Positions 22,700 to 34,668 are shown, counted from the stretch's first letter. The stretch: 64,000 nt of DNA from Cristatella mucedo (GCA_009760855.2 WPIO01000080.1:1320001-1384000), one strand, 5' to 3'. Notes: a model not told the origin generated them from the sequence alone. A program made the numbers and translations.

Positions 22700-23849
22700 C
22701 TACGGCCGCAGCGGCAGACCCAGCTCGGCGGCCGCTCGCTGCACGTTGCGCCAAAGCTCCGCCTCGTAGCGGCCGACCACTTCCGCTCCGTCGTCGACGA
22801 GCCGAACGTCGCTGTTGCACGAGCCGCCCTTGCACGAGTCTCGGTAGTGATGCACCCACGCCAGATTGTAGTCCATCAGCGAGTTGTTGGACGCCGGCTG
22901 CTGGCGCTCGTGCTGGTCGACGAGCGTCGTGTCGCGAGTGCTGTGGAACGACTTACGACCGTCCCAGCCGATGTCCGTGCGCCGCGTGTAGCGCAGCGTG
23001 TGCAGCCGCTGGCCGGCGCGGCTCGAGTCGATCGTCTCGTACTGGCGCAGGTAGGCGGCCGCGTGATTCAGGAAGGACGTGACGTGCGGCGAGGCGCTAC
23101 GCAGGCGCGCGGCGAGCTCGGGCAGGGTGCGGTCGGCTCGCGGCACGAGCAGCTCGTCCGTGTCGCACACGAGCATGTACTCGTACGCGCCGCCGAAGCG
23201 GTACAGGCAGTCGTGCACGGACAGAAGCTCCAGCTGCACGATGGGCTCGGCGCCCGACGCGTGCGTCGCGTCTCGGCCCGAGAACAGAGCGACGAACTTG
23301 GGCAGCGCCCGCTCGATCTGCTGTTTCGTGTTGTCGCGCACGACCGTCACGACGCCGAGCGACGCGTAGCGCTCGAGCGCTCGCTCGGCCGCGTCGTTGA
23401 CGCCGAGCGAGTAGATGTACATGTGGCGGACGCCGAGCAGCAGGTTCATCTCGATCCACTCGACGAGGCGCAGCGCGTCGACGCTGCCGTACAAGCTCTT
23501 GGCGCAGACGAAGAACCCTCTCGACTCGCCCGTCAGCTCCATGGAGCGCCTCACCGGCAGGCTGACGCTGCCGCCGCCGCCGGCCGAGACCACGGCGATC
23601 GTCGGCGCCGTCGGCCCGCCGCTCAGGGGCAGCGAGGCGGGCACGTCGCAGAGCAGGTAGCCGGCCTGCCACAGGTCGGGACCCCACGCCCAGCTCATGT
23701 CGTAGACCACGGTCACCGCGGCCGGCGTGGCGTCGGCGCCGTGCCGGCACGAGAGGCCGGCTCCGCGGTAGTCTCGAGAGAAGTAGGCGGTGACTTTTAT
23801 ACGAGGCGGACTGCTGCGGACGTCGAGGAACGCCGAGCTGAGGAACATC
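22700..23849 (-). CDS. GT92-family glycosyltransferase, terminal exon (copy 1)
   Basis: A 382-residue open frame with the features of glycosyltransferase family 92 (DUF23). There is a Rossmann-like region with KSLYGSVDALRLVEWIEMN, YIYSLGVND and VVTVVRDN. The DxD-type nucleotide-sugar/metal site is MLVCDTDELLVPR, and the C-terminal family signature is AWVHHYRDSCKG. These enzymes usually act in the Golgi lumen on glycans. The homology with copy 2 starts at a splice acceptor (tccggtttcag| at 23850-23852), so this looks like the last coding exon. The membrane anchor must lie in an upstream exon that I could not find. Length and motifs look intact. Copy 2 at 53352-54516 is nearly identical and in the same orientation, which points to a recent duplication. 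Confidence 0.85.
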
Positions 23850-24184
23850 CTGAAACCGGACGGGGAGGCCAGCCAATCGCGAGCGAGCGCCTCTAGCGCA
23901 TCGAACGTGTGGCAGGCAGCGTGGCGGCGTTTCGGCGTCCGGTCGTTTCCGGCTCCGGATTTGGAAGGAAGCGTAATTCAGTTGCACTCGGGACGAAGTC
24001 CGGCGCCGAAGCCGAGTGCGCTCTACTTTTTGCACACTCCAAGAGTTTCGAGTGGTTTGGATTACTGCAAGCGCTGCGCCTACTAGATGCCCAGCAGCTG
24101 CTCGCGTGACCTCTCGTCTCTGCACGCAGCATAAGTAGCGTGCGTGGTTCGCACGGTTCCATGGTTCTCGGTAATGTATCTCCG

Positions 24185-24370
24185 TCTCCGTCTGTAACTC
24201 CACAAAGTCACAAAGACCACGTGGGTGTTACGCAGGAGAGTTTTGTACAGCGCACTCACAGCCTAAGCGGCTTTCGGTACGCATTCGGTAGCCAACAGAC
24301 TTCATCACGCGCAACAAAGGGAAAGTGGGAAGCATGGCAGAGTCAGGAGAGCAGTTGAGGTGGTGAGTAG
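24185..24370 (-). repeat. second LINE family, 3' fragment
   Basis: Matches the 11020-11520 copy: 'gtgggtgttacgcaggagagttttgta', then 'gcgcactcacagcctaagcggctttcggtacgcattcggtagcc'. It contains no coding remnant. Confidence 0.75.
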
Positions 24371-24639
24371 CGTGTCATGCGTGTGTTCTGCCTCGAATCT
24401 ACTTGAATTAGGACAGTGGACACTGAGTGCGCTTCTGTGGCCTTGGCCTTGGTTCCTTCGATTCTCGCCGTTCGATTCGACTTTTTTCAAATTTGCTTGC
24501 GGAGGCGCAACAACCAAATGCCGGCTTAAATAAATAACAATACATGAGCAAATAAAAATGAATGAATGCTGGCTTGGCTCCAGGCAGGCGAGTCACGAAT
24601 GCTGCCACGATACGAGCATGCGAGGGAGGTATGGCTACC

Positions 24640-24765
24640 ACTAACCGTTCGATCGTGCTTCCTTTGCAGCAAAAAATGTTTAGTGCCTCCTAGAAAGAGA
24701 TTGCGTTTATTTATCTGCGGGCTCAAATTGTATCAAATGTGTGACTATTACTATTATTGTGATAT
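24640..24765 (+). repeat. L2 3' tail
   Basis: 'ctaccactaaccgttcgatcgtgcttcctttgcagcaaa', a degenerate terminal hairpin, and a tail of ATT/ACT triplets. Confidence 0.7.
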
Positions 24766-25084
24766 TCTGCTGGTTAGCAAGCATGGCGGCCGTAAATACT
24801 GACCCGCACGTCAAGATAGCGAGTCCGCGTCGTTAAGGGTCGACCCGTTTATTTGATTGCCGCAGATTCCCATAGGTTTCTAAGCACCAGTCACAGCGTA
24901 CGATACTCGGCTGCATTTGCCATTCAAGCCATCAGAGTTTGCTGCTGCGACTACTAATCTGAACGCTTACTTGCCTTGCAGACAATCGATCCTGGATGTC
25001 GGCGCATGTCTGTAAACTAAGCGACGATAAAACGGAACTGCTACTCACTGGACACCTTAAGCGTGCGGCTGGAATAGGAGGCTT

Positions 25085-25995
25085 TGCTCTTCTTAGAGAG
25101 TTTATAAGTCTAATAGAGATTATGATTAGGTTATAGGTAGCTTATGCGTAGATTACATACGAATTATGAGTGAAATATAAATGAATTATGAGTAGAGTAT
25201 AAGTAGATTACAAGTACATTCTGAGTTAATTAAAAATGAATTATGAGTAATAGATTATATAATAATAATACACTTGATAAAGCGCCCTCAGATAACTCAA
25301 TCTCTTTCTAGGCGCTTTACATTTGCATCATGAATAAATTATAACTATTTTATGAGTTGATTATACATATTATGGATTATGAGTAGATTATAAATGCTTC
25401 ATGGGTAGAATATATAAAAATTATAAGTAGATTGTAAGTAAATTCTGTGTAGAGTATAAGTAGATAGCTATACATAAACTATAAGCAGGAGATTATAGGC
25501 AGATTTTGAGTAGAATTTAGGTAGATTATGAGTTGGTAATATATGAATTATGAATAGATTCTAAGTAAATTATGAGTAGCTTATATATGAGTTATGAGTG
25601 GATTACATATGATTTATTAGTATATATTCAGTCAATTATGTGTAGATTATATAGTTAGACTATGAGTAAATTATATATGAATTATGAGTATATTACATAT
25701 GAATTATGAGTATATTATAAGTAAATTATGTGTCGATTATGCTTAGATTAAGAGAATAATATATATAATACTATAGGTAGATATGAATGGGTTATAAGTA
25801 GATTATGAGTGAATTATTAAGGAGTTATGAGTATATTATAGGTGGATTATGAGTATATTATGAATGGATTATAGGTAGATTGTGAGTTTATTATAGGTCA
25901 ATTGTGTGTAGGTTATACGCAGATTATAAGTACTATATATGTGTAGTTACATTGTGAGCGGATTGTAAGTAGAATATGGTGAGAAGATAGCTTGC
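25085..25995. repeat. AT-rich degenerate minisatellite (GATTATGAGTA-like units)
   Basis: About 900 bp built from imperfect 11-25-base units around 'agattatgagta', 'attataagta' and 'aattatgagt'. Stop codons abound in every frame. An L2 tail (25258-25327) sits inside the array. Confidence 0.85.
25258..25327 (-). repeat. L2 3' tail inside a minisatellite
   Basis: 'aataataatacacttgataaagcgccctcagataactcaatctctttctaggcgctttacattt' is a clean L2 terminal hairpin with the tail at its left. It interrupts the AT-rich array, so it either inserted there or predates the expansion. Confidence 0.8.
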
Positions 25996-26024
25996 TGATA
26001 TGTATAAGTTGATAATAAAGGGCA

Positions 26025-26090
26025 AACGTAAAGTGCCTTAAAGGATTCAGTTCTCTAAAGGCGCTATAAAAATGCATTATTATTACGATT
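26025..26090 (+). repeat. L2 3' tail
   Basis: 'aacgtaaagtgccttaaaggattcagttctctaaaggcgctat', then ATT triplets. Confidence 0.7.
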
Positions 26091-26554
26091 GTTATAGCAC
26101 CTTCCTTTTATTCACTCTTTCATTTTCCGCCTTCCGCTCGCTACGTCGAGCGAATGGCGCCGATCTGGATGGCAGGAAGGCTGGGCCGCTGGTTTCGGTC
26201 TGGAAAACAAAACGTTACGTACCTGTCGTCGAAGAGTGTGACATCGAGGGTGTAGTTCTCTCTTGGAATTTCGGCACGCGGCGACGCGGCGGTCAGAGGT
26301 CCCAGCGGCTTCAGCGACAGCCGCGACGAGTGAAAGTAGGCGAGCTGCAGAAAACAGCGACCTTGAACTTCAAGCCTTGAACTTCAAGCCTTGAACTTTA
26401 AGTCTCAAGCCTTGAACTTTCGCAGCGATCTATTCGGTGCGATTTGGCAAGCGCTCGGCAGTGGATCTAGCGGCAGATTAGGACGACGTAGGCTTCGACC
26501 GGAGCTTCGACCGCAAAGTCAAGGTCAAGTTATGACCCCCCTCACGCTTTCCTT

Positions 26555-27098
26555 TGGAGCAAATGTAAAGCACCTAGAAAGAGATTGAGTTCTCTGAGGG
26601 CGCTTCACCAAGTGCATTATTATTATTATTATTATTGTCACCCATGTTAAGGTCCATCATTCTCTTGCTCCAGCTTGCTACTATCTAATCCCGAGTCAGG
26701 CTAGAAATCGTTCCACCTGCTTGTCTTACTCAAGTCATTTAGCGATGCCTTAAACCAGCCTCGAATCCTTTGGAATCCTGTGCCTTTAGCTAGGATGCTC
26801 CCAAAGCCTGATCTCAAGACAAATCCTCACTTGACGACATTTGATTGAATAGAAACAATCTAAACAGCAGGCCACCTGTTCCTCACAGTATTCTCTCGTG
26901 AATTGTCTTTTGTATGCTTTTATGTGCTGATACTGAGCATGCTGTAACTATTATCATATTGGCGTGCTTCCTTTATTGCATATGTGAAGTGCCTAGAGAG
27001 AAAGAGTTAGAGAGGGAGAGCGAGAGAGAGCGAGAAAGAGAGAAGGAGAGAGAGAAAGAGAGGTCTAGTTCTCTGAGGTGAGATGTACACACGATGCC

Positions 27099-27125
<27 letters not shown>
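26555..27125 (+). mobile_element. two L2 3' ends in tandem (second one eroded)
   Basis: A clean tail lies at 26555-26637. A second, strongly diverged L2 3' end follows at 26640-27125. It still aligns with 6960-7480 through words such as 'cctttagctaggatgctcccaaagcctg' and 'tgctgatactgagcatgctg'. Its terminal hairpin contains a GA-rich expansion (27000-27060), and it ends in (ATT)n. Confidence 0.7.
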
Positions 27126-27129
<4 letters not shown>

Positions 27130-27131
<2 letters not shown>

Positions 27132-28195
27132 TATCATCATCATTATTATTATTGTCATTATTGTTTCCTCTTTCTTTCTCTCCCTTTGCCTCATTAGCGA
27201 GATTCGACGGTCGGTGCACAGCCAGTCGGTCACGAGACAGTGCGAGAGAGGCTCTGCCGTCTGCAGCGCTCGCTCCGGTGGACGGCACCGGCAACCAGAA
27301 GCTTCTACAAGAAAATACCGTAACCCAAAATGCACCAGCAAAATGCGAACACGTTTAAAATGAAGTAAACGCTTCTTTTCCCTCTCAGCTGAGTGTCCCA
27401 CATGGGTCGCCGCTCGCCGGCGACTGCTCGACGGCGAGAGGCCACCGACATACGTGGCGACAGCGACAGTGGCTGCGAAGGCGACTGGGAACCACAGAGG
27501 CCGCCAATGCACGTCGCGACAGGGTGCCGTCGGCGAAAGGTCATCGAAGCAATCGTCCATGACGGATGCCGCAGATGCAGACGTGCGAGCAGCGTGGCAA
27601 CATGGCCGCGACTGAACCGCCTCCGCGGCCGCGACTGAACCGCCTGCGCGAGCGAAATCGATTCGCCACTTCGCTCTGGAGCCGAGCGATCGATGCTTAC
27701 CGAGGCCAAGGTCGCGGCGCCGACGCAGCAGATGACGACGTAGAGCCTCTGCATGTAAGCGGGCGGAGTACGACCCCGGCTCAAACTCGCCGGCAGGAAG
27801 GCTGCGCCGCCGACCCGGGATTAGGCTTCGCAGGGCTCTGTGGCGTCATGTGTTACCATGACCAGGTCAGCGGCAGTATTGTGTAGAATTGATTCTGCGC
27901 TGGCTGCTCGGCAAACTAAGTAAACATGCGGTCTCGACGACCCGACGCGAACGCCGCGCGTGACGCACGCGCTTCCACTCCGTTCCGCCGGCGGTGGCGG
28001 CGTCAGCTGAGGCTTCGGCGACCGCGGCACGGCGCCGGCGGCCGTGGCCTCCGAAAGCCAGCATGCCGGCACCGCATGCCGAACGCTTCCTTTTGTGCAT
28101 TAATGGTCAGTAGATCGAGAAGCGACTACCGGCTTGGTAGGTACGGGCGCTGACGATCGTGGCCTCCGGCAGCCGGTGGCGTAGCCACTGCCTTC
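27130..28195. other. host DNA without supportable gene
   Basis: CpG-rich in part (27400-28050). Open frames on both strands show no domain. A short hydrophobic stretch on the minus strand near 27430-27500 was not convincing enough to call an exon. Confidence 0.35.
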
Positions 28196-28199
28196 GCTA

Positions 28200-28340
28200 T
28201 GCCAAACGCCGTGGGTCTTAGCCAAGGAGTAAGGTGCTCACTCTTCACGACGTGGGTCGTAGGTTCGAGTCCTGCAATGGTCGATCCTTTATTGACCGCT
28301 GCAAGAGCTGGCGATAGCCGTGAAGGCTCGCTCCATTGCC
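28200..28340 (+). repeat. tRNA-derived SINE
   Basis: On the plus strand an A-box-like 'tagccaaggagtaaggtgctcac', then the B box 'ggttcgagtcctgc', then the SINE body 'gctggcgatagccgtgaaggctc'. This is the same family as the minus-strand copies, in the other orientation. Confidence 0.7.
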
Positions 28341-28344
28341 GTTC

Positions 28345-29280
28345 CCGGTGGCGGCCGCCGCCTAATTGGTTTTGCTGGGCGGGGCGTGCATCAGGGAGGC
28401 GCGCTCCGGCGGTAGCAGCTTTGCACGCTGGGGCCCCTCGGCGGCGCACGAAGCCTCCATTTTCCGGTGCTATTCGCCTCCGAAGGACTCCGCTCGAGTT
28501 TTTCGCTGAAATGGCGCGAATTTACCGCCGTTATACGGAGGCGGCACTTGAGCGATGGCGCCAGCGACTGCGTCATCGTCGTCGGCCGCCACAGCGGCCG
28601 ACGACGATGCGTTCGCTGCTGCACAGGAAATCAATGGCAGCGCACGACTCCAACGCCTGAGTGGTTGGCGCAGGCAGAAGAACGGGCAGAGAAGAATAGA
28701 TATAGGCCAATTGCCATCGGGCTGGGAAGACCGGGCAGATCCAAGGTCACGACGAGCCGAGAGGCGGTGACGTCAAAGCGACGGCGAACGCTTCGGCATT
28801 GTAGGCGACGACAAAGCACCGGAGCGCCGCGAACGGGCGGGACGGCCCCGGCCGCGGCAGACAGAGGACACGCGACGCCTGCCGCTAGGGCTAAGCTGAC
28901 CGGGCGCCGTTCTCAGCCCGCCATTCTCGGCCCGATCGGTTCATTTATTCTTCTTCTGCCGCTCTCCCCTGCGGTGGCGGAATAAATGGTCACTACCCGA
29001 CTCTACGCGGTAAACTTTCAACGAATACGCGCGCCAACGATGAGCTCACAACGGGCGCTGGCCTGACGCCGAAAGCTGGAAGCTGAAACTCGCGAGGGCT
29101 AAATCGGCTCGACTGGGAGAGCGCCTCGGGTAATTCGTGGTTCCTGAATTACTGAACGCTCTAGGAAGCAGATACGTCGTAATCTACTATTCGCACGGAA
29201 CCTATGCATCGCGCGCAATCTATTATTCACACGCACTGGAATCTGTAGTTAGTTGTGCGGCTACGTAGGAGTGCTTTCGG
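28345..29280. other. host DNA without supportable gene
   Basis: GC-rich sequence with uninformative open frames. Nothing could be recognised. Confidence 0.35.
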
Positions 29281-29284
29281 CAAA

Positions 29285-29420
29285 GGTCAGCTGATTTACT
29301 AGCCGGATTTTAAAGATGGCGACCGAAGAGCCTCTTTCCGTCACTCCCGCTTGCAGCAGAGCAAACCGTTAAGCTTTCGCCGCGGCGGCAGGAATTCAAC
29401 CGAAGACCCGAGTCGTAAAG
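29285..29420 (-). repeat. degenerate tRNA-derived SINE
   Basis: 'cagctgatttactagccggattttaaagatggcgaccgaagagcc' is a diverged copy of the SINE left half. The right half is barely recognisable (ggaattcaaccgaagacccgagtcg). Confidence 0.5.
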
Positions 29421-29659
29421 TGCGTGCGTCATTCTGCTAGGAAGCCAAGAAGCGGTAAACGCCGACTGCTTTTCTCCACCAAGGAGGCAGCGCCCGTCAG
29501 CGCCTACGTCGGTCGACTCGAGCAGCTTTCGACATTAGTTGACACAGCTGCTGCGTGCTTCCGAGGTCTTGCCGCGACTATCGACGATTATTTAGAGACG
29601 AGAATAGTGCACGCTCGACCTGCTCGATACCGGATGCATTGAAAACGGACCCGGATGGC

Positions 29660-29800
29660 GATATATAAATATATATATATAATAAATAATATAATATAAA
29701 ATAATATAACAATAAAATAATATAATAATAAATAAAATATAATATAATATATATAAATAACGAGGGGATGTAAATTAAAAGGCCAACATAATAATATAAT
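29660..29800. repeat. AT-rich low-complexity stretch
   Basis: Alternating (TA)n and 'ataatataat' words. There is no gene. Confidence 0.85.
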
Positions 29801-30213
29801 AATATGATAATAAGCCACTTTTCTTTTCTTCTTCGCTTTCTCGAACTTTCCCTTCAGCTGGGCTCTCGCTCGCCGAGAAGCTGCTACGAAGAACCCCGCG
29901 AAAGGACGCGACGTATTTCGCCGCCTGACGTCGCGCCGGCGCTCGCGTGTCGGCCGAAGCGTCGCGTCCGCGGCGCTGCGCCGTCCGCCGCGACCGGCTG
30001 CAGCGCCGGCGGATCTCATGCGGCGCAGCGGCGTCCTGCTGCCTGATTTCCCGCCGAAGGTTTCGTCTAGTCCAGCAGTGGTTGACTTTCGTCGACTCTC
30101 GCAGCAGACGGTGTCGTCTGGCGTTGGAGCCGTTCGACGCTCGCTGCGTCACCCCAGCGCATGAGGTGCCACGACCTCTGAGTGTGCTGAGTGTGCGAGA
30201 CCGCTGGAGCGTC

Positions 30214-30220
30214 GACGCTG
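30214..30220. repeat. target-site duplication, left copy
   Basis: GACGCTG directly precedes the left TIR and is repeated exactly at 53277-53283. Polintons typically make a 6-bp duplication. The exact border is ambiguous by one or two bases because the TIR itself starts with TGA/GA-like bases. Confidence 0.9.
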
Positions 30221-30553
30221 ACGATGCATTTTTACCCTATGCGACATTTTTATTTTATCAACTCGCATCTTTTTCTCTTTTACAACATTTTTACCTTTTC
30301 AACTCGTTCTCGTTAACACTCGAACTCGTTTCAAGGCTAAAACGTTGTAAAATGAAAAAAGCGCTCATTTCAAAAATAAAAACATCGTATAGTGCAAAAA
30401 TACATCATCACACTCGTTCTCGTTATCACTCGAACTCGTTAAAGTCTTTTAAGACTAAGATATCTGTTTTCAAAATCTTTATATATTATAGTAAAAAAAT
30501 GTGTTGCAATTTTTATTTTTATTTAAACAAAATATGATTACCTTATATAGCAA
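30221..30553. repeat. left terminal inverted repeat
   Basis: Aligns with the reverse complement of 52946-53276 with scattered substitutions and small indels, ending at 'attaccttatatagcaa'. It contains two copies of an AT/CG-mixed motif of about 30 bases, around 'ctcgttctcgtta.cactcgaactcgtt' (30301-30330 and 30412-30440). It also contains an internal inverted copy of the terminus (AAAAATACATCATCA, 30396-30410). The inner end carries the TATATAG start signal of the polymerase gene. Confidence 0.95.
30544..30550 (+). promoter_or_regulatory. TATATAG start-site motif (polymerase)
   Basis: TATATAG stands 4 bases before the ATG at 30555. The mirror-image motif in the right TIR (52947-52953, minus strand) precedes another ATG, so both ends of the element carry the same signal. 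Similar motifs precede most other genes of the element. Confidence 0.7.
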
Positions 30554-30554
30554 G

Positions 30555-33500
30555 ATGGTTTTTCCAATTAGACAAAGAAATTCTTTTGCGTCTGAGACAA
30601 GGAGATTAATGAATGTTGATTTTGATTTACCAATAAACAAATATGATCGCAAAGCTAAAAGAATTAGAAGAGAAAAAATAATTTCTTCAAATGAAGCTAG
30701 AAGATTGATGAGTATTGACTTTGATCTTCCTTCAATTAAATACGTTAGTAAAACAGGAAGACTTAACAAGGTAGGATATACTAATCCAATTGTAACTGCT
30801 GGTGGAAATACTTTAACTTTTACATATAATACTAAAAAATGGTTTGGAGACTTCGAGACTTTAAGAGAATCACTCAGGTATCAAACAATGCTTAATAGAG
30901 TTAGAAAAATATGGTATTTTATTAGAATTCATTTTAGAGTATCATTTGATATGAAAATGTTTGATACTGGTGAAACGGAGAGAAGAGGTTCTCAATCTAA
31001 ATCAATTTTAACTATGGATAGCGAATCAACAGATGAAATTTATGATGAAATAATGCTTGCACTTGGTATAAATTCTGAGTTACTAGTTGAGAGAGGCGTT
31101 GGTTCTGGTTGGTTATTATTTGGCTTCCACTCATTTTCAGTAGTTATATCTATATATATTCCAATCGGTGGTGGATCATATGTTGAAAACCCTGATTATC
31201 TTGCTAAGAAAAAGTGTGTTACTAACATAAAAAACTATGATGATGAGTTTTGCGCGCTATGGTGTGTTTTGAGAGCTCTAAATCCAGTAGAAAGAAATAA
31301 ATGGAAGACAAATGATTTAAAAAAAAATACTAAGCGAACAATATTCAAGTTTAATTAGTGATATAGAGTGGCCTATGAAAGATAAAGACACAAATAAACT
31401 AGAGAAAGCTATGAATGTTAGCATAAATGTTTACTCATGTGGATACAAAGAATCAAGAGTTTCTCCTTTAAGAGTTGTTAAGAAAGCTGATGAGATTCCA
31501 AATAGACATATTCAGATGTTGCTTATAGCAAGTGGTGATATCGGACACTATATTTTGATTAACAATTTTAACGCTTTGTGCAGACCATCTAGTTCTGGAG
31601 GAAAACAATATTACTGCCATCGATGCTTAAATAGATTTTTTGATAAGACACAAGTAGACGAACACCTAGAAATATGTGATGGTATAAACTCAGGAACAAC
31701 AATATATGTAATGCTAGATGAGCATAATAAATTTATTTGGTTTGATTTATTCAAGCATCTAAACGTATGTCCTTATGTTTGTTATGCCGACTTTGAATGT
31801 TTAGTGCAAAAAGGAGAACATGAAGACCACTTTTCAAAGCATACACCCTGCTCCGTTGCATATGTTACAGTTGACTGGAATGGTAAAGTTGTTGATAGAT
31901 TTTTAAACGTTGGTCCTGATTGTGTAAATTCTTTCTTAAAAAGATTATTTGCTATATCCGATTTTTATAAAACTCTACTAGTTGAGAAAAATTTAGATAG
32001 CATGATGATAGATTTAAATGATGATGAAATGAAAGCACACGACGATGCAATTTTCTGTTGGATGTGTAAAGGACCATTTAATCAAAGAAATAATGAGTTA
32101 AGAAAAGTATTTGACCATTGCCATTTAACAAATAAATATAGAAGAGCTGCACACCATTCATGTAATTTTAAAGCAAGCATGAACTTTAGAAAATGGCAGT
32201 TACTTGTTTTATTCCACAATTTTAGGGGATATGATTCACATATTATTGTTAAAGCACTAGAGAATTTTAGCGTTGAAGCAGAACCAATTGCAAACAATTT
32301 AGAGAAATATATGATGCTCAAAGTTGGTGGTTTTTAAAGATAGCAACCAATTCATGATAGGATCATTAGAAACTATTGCTTCGACAATGGGAAAAACAAT
32401 TGATTGCTTTCCAATTTCAAATAAAGTTTTATGTGAAAAGTATAAAGGAAAAAATCTTAATCTTCTTGCTGTTAAAGGAGAATATCCTTTTGAGTTTATG
32501 GATTCTTGGGAAAAATTTAAGTGTGATTCTGTACCTAGTAAGGAATATTTTTATTCTAATGTTCGTATGGAGGGAATATCAGACGATGATTATAAAAAAG
32601 CAAATGATGTTTGGAAAGAATTTGATTGCAAATCATTCATTGATTACCATGATTTATATTTAATCACTGATGTATTTCTATTAGCAGATTGTTTTGAAAG
32701 TTGTAGAAAAGGATTGATATCTAAACTGAAATTAGATCCTGCAAACTTTGTTACAACACCAAATTTTTCATGGAGTGCTGTGTTTTGGTATTCCGGAGTA
32801 AAAATTGAGTGATTAACAAATAGAGAAGTATATGACACATTTAAAAAAAGTTAATTCGTGGTGGTATTTGTCAAGTTAATAGTAGATTAGTTAAAGCAAA
32901 CAATCCTATGGTACCTGGATATGATTCTAGCAAACCAACAAGGTGGATCACTTATCAAGACGCTACAAGTTTATACCAAACAGCGATGATGGAGCTTCTT
33001 CCACAAGGTGAAATTGAAGAGTGCTCAATTGATGGATGGGGCAGAGTAAAAATACTGTCATTACCTGATGAGTCGGATGTTGGAGCTTTCTTTGTTGTTG
33101 ATATTGAATACGAACCTAAAACAAAAGAGTACTATCATTATTTACACTATGAATATCCATTATGCGCGTCTAACAGAGTTGTTGACTGTAGTGAGTATTC
33201 TAATTTTCAAAATAAATTTAAAGTAGGTGCGTGTAATGTTCCAAAACTGATGAGTGATTTTTCATTAAAAAAAGATTATTTAATCCACTATAGATATTTA
33301 AAGTTTTGTTTAGCACACGGAATGATTGCTACAGTAAAAAAGGTATATACATTTAAGCAATCTAGATGTTTAGAACCATTTATCCATATCCAAATGTGTG
33401 CTGATATGAAAGCGGCAAATTCGAATAAAAAATTCTTGAGTAATCTTTGGAAGTTGATAATAAATGCATTTTATGGTAAAACATATGAAGATGTTGCAAA

Positions 33501-34320
33501 AAGAGTAAACACTTATTTGATTAATGTTATTGATGAGATAGGAAATAAAAAGTTTAATAAAAGAATACGAGATCCTAGAATGGTAAACTTTAGAGATTTT
33601 AGCAAAACGTTAACAATATTTCAAATGAACCAATCAAAAACTAGATTAAATAAGCCATCGTTTATAGGAAGCGCAATTCTTCTTGACTTATCTAAATTAC
33701 ATATGCAGAATTTTTATTATGATGTGATAAAACGAAAGTATAACGAAAAAGTTAAGTTAATCTATACTGATGCAGATTCATTAATAATGGATATTGAAAC
33801 ACCTAATTCATATGATGATATGAAAAATATGCCCGAATGGTCTGCTGAAGATACGATTGGAAAATTTAAAGATGAAACAGAAGGAAAAGTAATTGCTGAA
33901 GTATGTGCTTTAGGACCAAAATTTTATTCAGTTAGTATCGTTAATGCAGAAAGAAAAGCAGCGGTAAAAGGAGTTACAAAAGCAGTCTTAACTAAAACAA
34001 TGGGTCATGACACTTTTGTTAATTGTTTAACAGATAGTGTATCAATCTTCAACGGAAAAACAATTGATGGGTTTAAAGAAAAACAGATTATAAAGTTTTA
34101 TAAGATATCACAGAGTAAGCATGAGTTATTCACCGATAAGCTAGAAAAAGTAGCACTATCAGCTTTCGATTCAAAACGATACTGGTTAGACTGTGGAATC
34201 TGCAGTTATGCTTATGGACACTATAGAATTGCTGATGCGTTGAGTAATAACCTAAATCCAGGACGATGTAACACTTGCGATATTGGTAATATTAATATAG
34301 ATGCCAAAACGAAAGAGTGA
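30555..34320 (+). pseudogene. DNA polymerase B, protein-primed type (broken)
   Basis: The replicative polymerase of the element, expected to copy the linear genome from a terminal-protein primer. Domains in order: an N-terminal region; a C2H2-like finger (YYCHRCLNRF, about 31607); exonuclease motif I (YADFECL, 31783); an endonuclease-VII-like Zn/HNH motif (CWMC ... DHCH, 32060-32170); exonuclease II (FHNFRGYDSH, 32212); exonuclease III (YHDLYLITDVFLLAD, 32644); palm motifs A (YQDATSLYQTAM, 32955), B (LWKLIINAFYGK, 33447) and C (YTDADSLIMDIE, 33763). The start at 30555 is chosen because TATATAG precedes it; an in-frame ATG at 30534 is possible. The frame changes in the A run 31319-31327, near 32331-32336 and in the A run near 32842-32848. 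A TGA interrupts it at 32810-32812. As sequenced it cannot make a whole enzyme. Confidence 0.93.
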
Positions 34321-34471
34321 AGAAATCATTGAACCTGAAGCAAAAGTAAAGGTTGAACATGACATTCGAGAAACAACAAAAGAGTTATATGAATTACAAA
34401 TAGAAATGGAGTACGACAGAGCAGAAGAAAAGTTAATGTTTGAGATGGCAGGAATACATTTATTATTATAG
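34301..34471 (+). CDS. small charged protein, unknown
   Basis: A 56-residue frame starting directly after TATAG (34296-34300) and overlapping the polymerase stop by 20 bases. It is rich in Glu and Lys, opens with a basic MPKRK, and probably folds as a long helix. Its TAG stop is itself the end of the TATAG motif of the next gene. I do not recognise the family. The strict motif-to-motif spacing argues that it is a real gene rather than chance. Confidence 0.6.
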   Translation: MPKRKSEEIIEPEAKVKVEHDIRETTKELYELQIEMEYDRAEEKLMFEMAGIHLLL

Positions 34472-34473
34472 AA

Positions 34474-34668
34474 ATGGAAAAAGTTGAACAAACTGAACAA
34501 GTTGAAGAAACTGAATATGAAGAGTCCGACAGTGATGATCCTGATTACAATCCACGAGATTCAGAGTATGAGAGTGACGATTCAGAGTACAGTAGCGATC
34601 CTAATGAAGACTACGAACAAGCATTCTGTTTTGAGGACAACTACGTAAATGAAGAAGATGAACTATAA
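34474..34668 (+). CDS. small acidic protein, unknown
   Basis: 64 residues, almost entirely Glu, Asp, Ser and Tyr (for example EYEESDSDDPDYNPRDSEYE), hence highly acidic and probably disordered. It is preceded by TATAGAA immediately before the ATG. Function is unknown; acidic tails of this kind occur in chaperone-like or DNA-mimic proteins, but that is only inference. It sits in a block of small plus-strand genes just downstream of the polymerase. Confidence 0.65.
   Translation: MEKVEQTEQVEETEYEESDSDDPDYNPRDSEYESDDSEYSSDPNEDYEQAFCFEDNYVNEEDEL

Noticed and set aside
22847-23896. Plus-strand 349-residue frame opposite the GT92 exon, and the similar one at 53346-54098
   Set aside because: Antisense shadows of the glycosyltransferase coding sequence, caused by its GC-rich codon use.
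27430-27560. Hydrophobic minus-strand segment (WFPVAFAATVAVATYVGGLS)
   Set aside because: A single short apolar stretch in GC-rich DNA without supporting exon borders.
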